Below, in pieces: positions 54,001 through 63,035 of a DNA stretch of 64,000 nucleotides (the first letter of the stretch is position 1; each line of letters begins with the position of its first letter). The notes under the pieces were generated by a model, which was not told where the DNA came from, searched no databases, and was given only the letters and a program-made list of their open reading frames with translations. Both the position numbers and the translations under genes were made by a program. Source of the DNA: Lepidostoma basale (lineage: Eukaryota > Arthropoda > Insecta > Trichoptera > Lepidostomatidae). The DNA is taken from NCBI GenBank assembly GCA_022606425.2, contig JAHDVF020001251.1:1908501-1972500 (forward strand), given 5' to 3'.

Positions 54001-54420
54001 GGCTGCAAGACATGGTGTCTATCCGAAAGAGATAAACGGAGACTAGAGGCTTTATATGTGGTCCTATAGAAGACTATTAGGAATTTCCTGGAGAGACCAC
54101 ATCACGAATGAGGAGGTTCTTCAAAGAATTGAAAAAGGAAGGCACCTGCTCAGGACCTTGTCGGAAAGGCGTGCAAGATGGATCAGCCATGTAATACGTC
54201 AAGAAGGCCTCTTGCATGCCATAATGGAGGGTATGACCGAGGGGACAAACTCTAGGGGACGCCCACGCCGAGAGTACCTGGAGGACCTGTTGGTGGACGT
54301 GCGCTGCTCATCATATGCAGATTTCAAAAGAGCCGCAAAGACAGGGAAGAATGGAAGAGAAAAATAGAAGAAATTGTTGCAAACCAATCCCAGGATTGAA
54401 ACTTTCTAACTAATTTATAG
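54001..54420 (+). pseudogene. LINE-delta C-terminal fragment
   Basis: GCKTWCLSERDKRRLEALYM, WSYRRLLGISWRDHITNEEV, RARWISHVIRQEGLLHAIME, GMTEGTNSRGRPRREYLEDL and DVRCSSYADFKRA, then a frameshift. Confidence 0.82.
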
Positions 54421-54855
54421 AAAATGGAATCATTATGGAATTAGAATTTTAACGCCTTAAGTTTATCAAAAATTAAGAGTAATTATCTCTTTAACAGTTC
54501 ATTGATTTAAAAAATCTATCTCTGAAGTGATCGTGTCCAGTAGATTAATTGCGCTCCCAACTAGTGTCAACGAGGCAGGTTGGTGGACGTAACAATCTGT
54601 GCAAACAGTGTCTAAGATATCAGGAACACAGAATAGATATTATTAAGAAATGTATTAAAAACAATACATCTCTTCAAAGCTGCTATTATCAGTCAAAGTC
54701 AATAATGATCTCAAAGAGTTAGGCCATGTAATAATTTAAATTAAATCAAAAGACATTTTGTTTTACAGTCAAAATATTTAATCCTAAAAAACACATATCC
54801 TGGTCAGAGACCAATTATGTTGATTTATATTGCAAACTTAAATAAAATAAAAACG
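54421..54855. other. LINE-zeta scrap and unassigned sequence
   Basis: 54500-54640 resembles the LINE-zeta 3' part (cagtagattaattgcgctcc ... gaggcaggttggt), minus strand. The rest is unassigned. Confidence 0.5.
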
Positions 54856-54859
54856 GATT

Positions 54860-55605
54860 GTAATTAATACGAATGAAAACGTCTGTTGTCTAAAAGTTTT
54901 ATTATATTTCAAGGGAATGACATGTTTCACATTTTAAAGGCATTATCAAATGTTTAATAACAATTGATAATGCTTTAAAAATAACATTTGATAATGCCCT
55001 AGACAAGCACAAGATGTAATTCCTATAAAATATAATAAAACAGTGCACAATGGAGTTCTAGTGCCAATTCTTATGTATGGAAGTGAAGCTAAGAGTTGGC
55101 AGAAGAAGGATGAAAGTAGAATAAATGCCGTAGAAATGAGATCACTAAGAAGAATGTGTGGAAAAACAATGTATGATAGAATAACTAATGATGAAGTAAG
55201 AAAGGAATGTAAGGCAGATGAATAAAATTATGAAGGGGTCACTAAGATGGTTTGGACATATGGAATGAATGGATGAGGCAATAATGGTTAAAAAGATATA
55301 TACACAAGTAGTGTGAATGTAAAAAGAAGTCGGGGAAGGCCAAGGAAGATATGGCATGACCAAGGCGGTAATGGTCGAAGTAGGAACAATCGATGAGCGT
55401 GCATGTCACGTTGCCTGAATATAGAAGATGCACGAGAATTATGTCAGGATAGAATAATGTGGGGATCCATCCTCTCTGCTTACCCCTCCGGAGAAATGGC
55501 GTGATGGTTAGTCAGTTAAAACAGATGTTTTCATTTGTATTAATTTTTTAATATGGACTCTTACATCATCGTTTAAGAAACACTTAATACTGAATGGAGA
55601 CATGG
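54860..55605. repeat. MITE-C copy split by a LINE-alpha insertion
   Basis: Left part 54860-55043 (acgtctgttgtctaaaagtt, gaatgacatgtttcacattt, gataatgccctagac, ataaaatataataaaacag), right part 55517-55605 (aaaacagatgttttcatttg ... catcgtttaagaaac). Confidence 0.78.
55044..55516 (+). mobile_element. LINE-alpha 3' copy, 473 bp, TSD taaaacag
   Basis: HNGVLVPILMYGSEAKSWQK, RSLRRMCGKTMYDRITNDEV, then frameshifts, KGSLRWFGHMEX and HGQDRIMWGSILSAYPSGEM-like end, tail ggttagtcagt. taaaacag flanks it at 55036-55043 and 55517-55524. This insertion defines the LINE-alpha 3' terminus. Confidence 0.82.
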
Positions 55606-55697
55606 ACATTGGAGTGTTACATAATTGTTCATGAAAAAATAATAATAAGTTTAATAACAAAATACATAAACACGATTGTAAATGGCATATACTCGTA

Positions 55698-56814
55698 CAG
55701 TAGAACGTCGTTTATCTGGACTAATTGGGACTGAAGGTGTTCCGGATAATCACAATTCGTACACATTGAGACTCGAACACAGCGGGAGACTGACTGTCCA
55801 TAGAGTGCGGGGGAGAACGAAAGGGGAGGGAAAAGAAGAATGATGCAACCCACACCCAACCAGTGGCGTGCCTAGGGTCAACCAGTAAGGCAAGCCCGTC
55901 CAACTTTTTTATGTCATAATATTAGTAGAGGGTCACGATAATGTATTTTTCCGGATTAAAAGATTTTTATCTTTCTAAATTAATTTTGTGAATGAATTGA
56001 TTTTAAATCCCATTTAAGCGCATTTTAAATCTATACAAAAAAATAATTTTCTGCATCATCAAACTCATGTTCTTGTATAATATAATAATGTATTTTTAAA
56101 TGCAAGAAAAAATATAATTAATAAGAAATAAGCTGTAAATAGACAATAATAATAAAATTGTTAACACCAAAATACGAATTATAAATAAATGTTCGTAAAG
56201 AAATTACATAATCTTTCTTTTCATAACATTTCTGCACATAACGTAAATGACAGATAACATTCTGACAATAGAAATGAAGTTCGTGACACATCGAATAGTA
56301 ACATACTTCAGAGTGATAAGGCCCGGCTTCAAATTGTAGATATCTTCTGGTATATATGCACCTAGCTATACGATTACAAGCCAAAAATACATAAGTGCGA
56401 CAAAGACTCTTCTACATTTTGCAAGCCCAATATGAAGCCCATCGAAAACATGAAACAAAACACGTGGACGTAGGCGATTTCGCGGGCATCGAGTGTCACT
56501 TATGTCATTTCTGCGCATGTCAGCGGAGTCTTTTGCAACGCAAGGAATTAAATAGCGCGAAAATTAAAAATATTATAATATTTTATTCGTAGACGGCTCA
56601 AACGCGCAAAAAACATCGTTATATTATAGATTTTTTAAGGCAAGCCCGGCTTCTCGGCTTATATGGAAGTACCGCCACTGCACCCAACGTTGCGTAGGTG
56701 TGGTGGATTAAGCTTAGTCATGAGTAGGTCACGGTACAGAAGGCTTCACCATCTCGACTTGTCCGGATAATTGACGTTCCGGTTAACTGACGTCCGGATA
56801 AACGACGTTCTACT
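55698..56814. mobile_element. pogo-like MITE containing a hAT element
   Basis: cagtagaacgtcgtttatct at the left and ggataaacgacgttctact at the right are inverted repeats. The right subterminal region repeats the motif (gtccggataattgacgttcc, ggttaactgacg). The left flank is TA. Removing the inner hAT leaves about 290 bp. No transposase. Confidence 0.78.
55861..56680. mobile_element. hAT-type non-autonomous element, 820 bp, TSD cacccaac
   Basis: Termini cagtggcg ... cgccactg with exact 8-bp direct repeats cacccaac at 55853-55860 and 56681-56688. The right end ggcaagcccggcttct...agtaccgccactg is shared with the MITEs at 33311 and 57299. Short open frames inside (for example FYILQAQYEAHRKHETKHVD) show no hAT transposase motif. 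Confidence 0.85.
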
Positions 56815-57054
56815 TTAATATAGTTAAGATTGAAGCGTAAAATATTGCGTAGCTAGACATTATTTATCTAATAAAGCGTATGTAATTTTATGTAAAAAAT
56901 AAATATGTAACAAGGAAATATTATAGAAATATAAAAGTGAATGTATTACAAATATTATTGCAGTTGTTATTGCAATTACCACATTATCTATATATTATGT
57001 GATAATAAAAAAGGTAACAAAATTTATATGGGCACCATTTGAATAATAGCAAAA
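56815..57054. other. Unassigned AT-rich sequence
   Basis: Nothing recognised. Confidence 0.4.
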
Positions 57055-57770
57055 AAGATATTAATTGTATCTCAATACAGACGAAGATGTAAATTGTTTT
57101 CTGGAAACAGAATATGGTGGTCGAGGCGCTTACAGGACTGTCCTGTCATTGGTTGGGTTAAGCGATCACTTTATGTTAACAACATTCCCCATTCCACCCT
57201 TCTTACGACCACCACGTCTGACAAATTTCTGAAAGATGTATATATGTTACTTATGTTGAGAAACACTTCACATTTTTTAGTTCAATCTACACTAGCGCCA
57301 GTGGCGGTACCTCCATAGAAGCCCAGAAGCCCGGCTTGCGTAAGAAATTTTGAATCAAAACCTCTTCTGGCTTACAGAGGTTCAGCTCTTGTGGCTATTC
57401 CTCTTACGTTTGATGGGAACATTGTTGAAATGTGATTTGGTGGTGGGTTGTTGGTTTATGCAGGGGCATGATTTTTTTAGATTTGGGGGTTTTGATTCTA
57501 AATTTCTTACGCAAGCCGGGCTTCTATGGTAGTACCGCCACTGACTAGCGCCATCTATTGAGATTAGATGTAAGCATTAAGTAGAAAATCTTTATTAATG
57601 CAATGTGAAAGGTTATGCAATTATCATACTGCTAGACTACCTCGACCACCATATTCTGTTTCCAGAAAACAATTTACATCTTCGTCTCTATTGAGATACA
57701 ATTAATCCTTAAATATGATTAACCCGCAATGGGTAAAATCCAGTATATCCATAAGTATTTGTATACTTAA
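57055..57770 (-). repeat. MITE-A copy with both ends, split by a hAT MITE
   Basis: attgtatctcaatacagacg ... actagcgc|insert|actagcgccatctattgaga ... gcattaagtagaaaatcttt, then inverted again to ctcgaccaccatattctgtt, catcttcgtctctattgaga and gtatttgtatac. It shows that the family is a long palindrome-like unit. Confidence 0.82.
57299..57543. mobile_element. hAT-type MITE, 245 bp, TSD actagcgc
   Basis: cagtggcggtacctccatag ... cttctatggtagtaccgccactg; TIRs of about 40 bp including aagcccggcttgcgtaagaa. Exact 8-bp repeats actagcgc at 57291-57298 and 57544-57551. The empty site is seen in every other MITE-A copy. Confidence 0.9.
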
Positions 57771-57785
57771 AAAAAACATATTGGT

Positions 57786-58370
57786 ATACAGTTGAGCTTG
57801 GTTATTACGAGGAAGATGGGACCGACTGAATATGCTTGTTATATCAGAGAATAAGTATATTTAAATGCATACAACATGAAGACGTGAAGAATCTGGTGCG
57901 GTCACATAACAAGAGCTCCGGAGATCATCGTTACCGGTTTGAATTTCTCAATTCGACATTCACCATCATCAGTCGTCTCGGTGGCGGTACACTCTATCAT
58001 ACATAGATTTTCCACACATTCATCTAAGAGATCTCATTGGATGTTAATATGAAACAATTATATTATAATTAAAGTATGAAGCAGATTATCACATTTAACA
58101 GAGATAAGAACAATTTCTATAAATAAATTTTATAAAAAAAAAATGTTTTTACGTACATGTAAATTATTTAAAACGCATGTTAAAAATTATACCTAGTAAC
58201 ATGAGGCCATTAATAAAAAAAGTACTACCAACGGAACAATTGTGCGCAAATATAAAATGAGCAGAAAAGTGATGAAAAAATCTTCTATTAATAATTCATA
58301 TATGTACAAAAATGCGTTCAGTTTCAGCTACTAAATCACACTGATTCAGCTTTCTCATGCTTATTATTAT
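57786..58370. other. pogo-type terminal repeat, LINE-alpha scrap, otherwise unassigned
   Basis: 57789-57850 has a left TIR (cagttgagcttggttattac, gaggaagatgggaccga) whose partners are the right TIRs at 58790 and 59725. 57985-58040 is a LINE-alpha scrap (cactctatcatacatagatt). The rest is unassigned. Confidence 0.5.
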
Positions 58371-58371
58371 T

Positions 58372-58565
58372 ATTATTTTTTTTTAAATAAAAGACTAATA
58401 CCAAGGATTTTAATCAATGATATTAGAAGTTATTTTTTACAATCTTCAATGTGAGCAGAAAATAGCTATTTATTATGAAGAAGGAATCTGGTCGTGTCCA
58501 GGTTTGAACCCAAGTCCCCTGGATCAGGAGCCAAGCGTTCTATCCCCTAGACCACCACCCGTTAG
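58372..58565 (-). mobile_element. SINE-2 copy
   Basis: The reverse complement starts gggtggtggtctaggggata, then gaacgcttggctcctgatcc and the B box ggttcaaacc; body and a T/A-rich end. Boxes are better preserved than at 20437. Confidence 0.75.
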
Positions 58566-58569
58566 TTAA

Positions 58570-59828
58570 CTCATTGTCTGCGGGAAGGGTTTTAATACCC
58601 AGACTGGCTGATTGGAAGGGTATAATACCCCTTTTGAGGACTCAGCATAAACTGTTGGAAGTGTATTTTTAAACAATTTTTTACACACTTTAAAGTTGTC
58701 AAACTTGGTTATTTCGAGGAAGATGGGACCGATGAAATTTGCTTGTCGTTAGCATTCCTCGTTAAATCTGAGATCTCAATATTTCCATGATCGTAATAAC
58801 CGAGTTCGACTGTATACGAGGCATATCAAGAAAGTAAGTGTACTGAGGCTCTCACGACCGGATGGATTTTTTTTCCGACATGTTGGCTACACTTCCGTGT
58901 AGCCTGACCCTTCCTCTCTGCAACGAGCCCGGTTCGAGGTCAGTACGTTGAGAAGTGTCGACGCAACAACACGTTTCGTGATAAATGTCAATCCAATCTC
59001 CCGTCAAGTGCGAATTTCTACGCTCCATCGTTACTGGAGATGAAACTTGGGTTGCACACTACACGCCTGAAACCAAAAGGCAGTCTCAAAAGTGGAGTCA
59101 CACCTCTTCACCCTTCCAAAAAGTTCAAAACCACAATTTCAGCCAAGAAAATCATGGCATCCTTGTTTTGGGACTGTCAAGGCATAATTTTAATTGAATA
59201 TATGTCTCAAGGGGAGACCATCAACTCTGCAAGATACTGTGACACCCTAAAAAAATTGCGGAGGGCGATTCAGAACAAGAGGAGAGGCATGCTGACAAAG
59301 GGAGTCTGCCTGCTGCACGACAATGCCAAAAGGAACTGCTCGCCTCGATTAAATGGGATGTCCTAAACCATCCCGCGCATTCCCCTGACCTAGCACCTTC
59401 TGACTATCTCTTTTCCCCCCTGAAGTTGCACATGGGTGGAAAAAGGTTTTCAACCGACGAGGAGGTGGAGAAGTGGACGAAGGGGTTGACGGGAAACTAC
59501 TTCGAGGAAGGCATCAAAAATTTGATACCCCGCTTCGCCACCTGCATTGAGAGGAATGGCGACTATGTCGAAAAATAGCTTACATATGTACTACGGTAAC
59601 CACGTAATTTTTTGTTTAAATAAAAAAAATTGTAACCTGCAAAAATTCAGTACACTTACTTTCTGGAGATGCCTCGTAGTATCCGTTTCCTCGTTAAATC
59701 TGAGATCGATATATCCGCGATCGTAATAACCGAATTTGACTGTATACATAAAATGAAATGTTATGATTATATTTTAATTTAAAACCATGCATATTAAAAA
59801 ATGCGTAAATCTACCCGCAAACAATGCG
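58570..59828. mobile_element. TTAA-flanked element (piggyBac-like) hosting pogo-type MITEs and a mariner
   Basis: TTAA|ctcattgtctgcgggaag ... ctacccgcaaacaatgcg|TTAA: 19-bp imperfect inverted repeats at exact TTAA duplications (58566-58569, 59829-59832). Nearly all of its length is made of inserted elements. Confidence 0.7.
58817..59676 (+). mobile_element. mariner element, 860 bp, internally deleted, transposase broken
   Basis: TIRs cgaggcatatcaagaaagta... / ...tactttctggagatgcctcg, 29 bp with two mismatches, flanked by TA. The remains of a DD34D transposase are spread over three frames: SIVTGDETWVAHYTPETKRQ (first Asp), then ISAKKIMASLFWDCQGIILI, AIQNKRRGMLTKGVCLLHDN (second Asp), then NHPAHSPDLAPSDYLFSPLK (third Asp), ending in a stop. 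The DNA-binding N terminus is deleted and there are at least two frameshifts. Full-length relatives are about 1.3 kb. Confidence 0.92.
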
Positions 59829-59832
59829 TTAA

Positions 59833-60475
59833 TTCCATTATGCCAATAAAATATACAGTTAAATATTATATCTTTTGATATCGGTTCATATTTGTAAATA
59901 CAATTCATATTAACGAAGAAAAAAATTCAGTTTAAAATGCTGAATCGTCCCCGTTCGCCTTTTACAAGCGTTAAAAACAACACCCTGTTAAGCGACAGTT
60001 ATTAATATTGCATAAGTTAAAAACTATTTCTCGTTTGTATAATCAATAGGCCTGAATGATTGCAATCGTACCGGTAAAATACGATGGCTGTCTGTAAAAT
60101 AAGGTCTCCGAGGTCGCGAGGAACCATTTTACACACGATCTGGTTACATTGGCGCGTAGCCTGGTTTCCACACTCCAAATCCCCACCACGCTGCACTCTC
60201 TGCGATGCTTAGTCTCGATGTGGCAGCCGTTCGCGATGGAGCTTTCACTTGTCGCACGCTCTGAAATTCGTTTTTCGTGTGCAAAGAACTAAACTCCGGT
60301 GGACGTTCATTCTCAGCTACTGAAGGGTACGGAGAAGAGTGTACGAACGTTTAGAAGATGAAAAGCGTGCCGGACGGACGTAGGTTTCAGACAAAACAAT
60401 TGCCAAAACGGAAAAAGCAATTCGGGAGCTCTGTGACATGATTCTTGATGTTAATAAGAACACTTAAGTGTAAGG
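59833..60475. other. Unassigned, with a GC-richer repeat-like block
   Basis: 60060-60440 has higher GC and a regular look (gtctccgaggtcgcgaggaa, ccacacgctctgaaattcg-like text). One frame reads VYERLEDEKRAGR and KAIRELCDMILDVN, faintly like a transposase DNA-binding region. Not assigned. Confidence 0.3.
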
Positions 60476-60477
60476 AC

Positions 60478-60700
60478 CACACAAGTTTTAAGGACTACCG
60501 AGATGAAGACACTGAGGATGATAGCAGGCAAGAAACTGAGAGATCGCGTGAGGGACACCAGAATTAGAGAGATATGTGAGGTTGAGGATATTATAAGATG
60601 GAGTAGAATGCTAAGAAGAGACTAGTATAGTCATGTCCAAAGAATGGACACCACCAGACTCCCCTAAAATGCACTACATAATCAGCCTTATGGGACTCAT
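60478..60700 (+). pseudogene. LINE-gamma fragment
   Basis: RTTQVLRTTEMKTLRMIAGK, KLRDRVRDTRIREICEVEDI, IRWSRMLRRD, a stop, then HVQRMDTTRLP. Truncated; followed by a SINE-1 3' scrap. Confidence 0.75.
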
Positions 60701-60770
60701 CAATAAAATGGCGATAGATTGGCTACCTATCACATGTCACGAGAATCAACATAATAATAATAATAATAAC
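60700..60770 (+). mobile_element. SINE-1 3' end scrap
   Basis: caataaaatggcgatagatt, ggctacctatcacatgtcac, gagaatcaac, then (ataata)n. Confidence 0.65.
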
Positions 60771-60837
60771 CGATTTCGAACATGGCCGCCTTTCAGTAAT
60801 TGAATGTCTTCCTTGGCCTTCCTCGACTTCTTTTTCC

Positions 60838-61110
60838 ATTCGAGGATGATAGCAGGCAAGACACTGAGAGATTGCGCGAGGAACACCAGAATAAGAGAGA
60901 TATGTGAGGTTGAGGATATTGTAAGATGGAGGAGACAGCGAAAAAGGGACTGGTACAATCATGTTCGAAGAATGGACACCACATGGCAATCAGCCTCATG
61001 GAAGACCTCCTAAAAGATGGAAGGACAGTTGGAAGTCTACTTCACGGGAGGAGCAACACTCTGGAGAACAGACCACATAGGTCTACAACAAGGAAGAAAA
61101 AAAAATACCA
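60838..61110 (+). pseudogene. LINE-gamma fragment
   Basis: RMIAGKTLRDCARNTRIREI, CEVEDIVRWRRQRKRDWYNH, VRRMDTTW, then a deletion and EDLLKDGRTVGSLLHGRSNT in a shifted frame, ending aacaaggaagaaaaaaaaat. Confidence 0.77.
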
Positions 61111-61485
61111 CTATTAACAAGATTTTGACATAACATTTGGGATATCACAAGGTCTGAGCAAGATGGATCCCAAAAATGCTCATCGAAGATCACAAACACC
61201 AACGGGTTGAAGTAAAAGTTAAGGTAAAAATGCATCGATCGCAATGGGTGATTGTGTATTAAAATAGGAAAACGTCCAAGCTTTCTATAAATGTCAATCA
61301 ATGCCCATTGCCCGTGGGTATGAGCATAAGAAATACAAACATATCAAGGTTTGTCTTCTGTGTCACCTGATGTGGTTAAATAGTCCTATCCTTGAATGGG
61401 TCCATAAATGTACGTGTAAATGCAAATAAACATGTTTTACCCCGTGAAAAATGATTGAACATACGAATGTGAGACTCGGAAATCT
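61111..61485. other. Unassigned sequence
   Basis: Nothing recognised. Confidence 0.4.
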
Positions 61486-62170
61486 ACAGCAGACGTTATT
61501 GGAAAACTCCAGGTGTTTATAAACATATAAAATTCAAGATCTATTGGCCCCAAACAGTGTCAAATGACGTTCTCTGGACTATGGCAGGCGTTAAATTACC
61601 CCTCACTTTAATTATTGTTCCACTATTCTATTATATATTTGATCAATAAAACCGATACTCAAAAGATGCAAATAATTCAAAATAGAGAAATGAGAATTGT
61701 ACTGAGGTGCACTAGACGCGCACGAATTAAGACGATGCTTGGAGATTTGAAGATGCTATCAATAAGACAGATGCTACCGCGGACGTTATTGGAAAACAGG
61801 TGTTTATAAATAGGTGCCTTCGCTCAATATTCAAGATCTATTGGCCCCAAACAGTGTCAAATGACGTTCTCTGGACCATGACAGGCGAAAAGCCAATTAG
61901 AGAACAAGTCGCTAGACGCAAATGGATCGGTCACACTCTGAGACGGAACCTAGCCAGAATAGCTCAGGGCGCACTAGACTGGTCCCTGTGTGGGGAAAGA
62001 GAAAGCGAGGCAGACCTAGAGCCACAAGGAGAAGAGCACTGCAGGACGAGGTTAAAGCAGCAGTCACTTGGGATGATGCTAGGCATCAGGCATGCGATAG
62101 AGTCGGGTAGAGAAGGTTCCTTGAGGCCCTATGCACCACGGAAGTGTGACAGGACAAAAAGAAGAAGAGA
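61486..62170 (+). pseudogene. LINE-epsilon fragments, with a LINE-kappa piece between
   Basis: 61486-61591 carries part of the ...VIGKLQVF-to-IYWPQTVSNDVLWTMAG region. 61593-61770 is LINE-kappa (PLTLIIVPLFYYIFDQ, MQIIQNREMRIVLRCTRRAR). 61772-62165 is LINE-epsilon again: FINRCLRSIFKIYWPQTVSN, DVLWTMTGEKPIREQVARRK, WIGHTLRRN, GALDWSL, then frameshifted KRKRGRPRATRRRALQDEVK. The same site is present twice. Confidence 0.8.
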
Positions 62171-62695
62171 TCCTGAAAAATCATTGAACCCCTTATTTTA
62201 CGGAGAGCCCTCGTATATATTAACTATAATTAACTAGCTAGAAGGCATAAGACAAGCATAATTATTAACAACCAAATACATACCATTTCAGGTAAATAAA
62301 ATAGAGTCTTTAGGCAACTTTTCCGTGATATTTATTCCGGATGCGTAACAGAATAAACTAGATAGGCAACAGGTTAAAATTTATATCTACACGAACATCG
62401 ATAACTTTACATAGTACATTATGTATACATATAATATATTTGATTACACATATAACTAAAATATACTCTTTCATTTAATACTATGAAAGCACATGTGTTT
62501 ACCATTTTTACAATGTGGATAGTGAAGATAATCAAAGATGTCTGGCATTTAGTTCACATTTGCGCCACTGCCAACATACGTTTGTGGCTCTATAGTCGTG
62601 TTATAAAGTTTCGAGTTTGCAATAAAGCACCCGCAGCTTAGTTCATACTCATAAAACATGTCGTTAATTTTATTTCACTGTGAAAAAGGGTCTGT
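62171..62695. other. Unassigned AT-rich sequence
   Basis: Nothing recognised. Confidence 0.4.
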
Positions 62696-62699
62696 AATA

Positions 62700-63035
62700 A
62701 TGGATAAACGCAAACGAGTCGTACTTACAATTGAACTAAAACTAGAAATAATTCAAATGTTTGAAAATGGTGCAGCCTATCAAACTATCCGGGAAATCGT
62801 GAATAAAAAGTGAAAATTGATAGATTTTGCAGGATTTTCGGATAGCGCATGATCAGTAAAAAGACAATGAAGTTGTCATCTTACAAAAATCTCGATAATG
62901 CAATGGTTTTATGGTTCCGTCAACAAAGGGCGGAAGGTATTCCTGTCTCAGGGGCTGTTTGCGCAGCTAAATCTAAACACTTTTTCAATGAATTGAAATT
63001 ACAAGGTGATTTTAATGACTTTTCGGATTAACCGC
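62700..63035 (+). pseudogene. pogo/Tigger-like transposase N-terminal remnant
   Basis: From ATG 62700 it encodes MDKRKRVVLTIELKLEIIQM, FENGAAYQTIREIVNKK then a stop, a psq/CENP-B-type helix-turn-helix. A shifted frame at 62873-63030 reads LDNAMVLWFRQQRAEGIPVS, GAVCAAKSKHFFNELK and ends DFNDFSD, the CENP-B-like second DNA-binding domain (LD.AL..WF.Q.R....P.SG......A). The DDE domain is absent. Confidence 0.85.
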
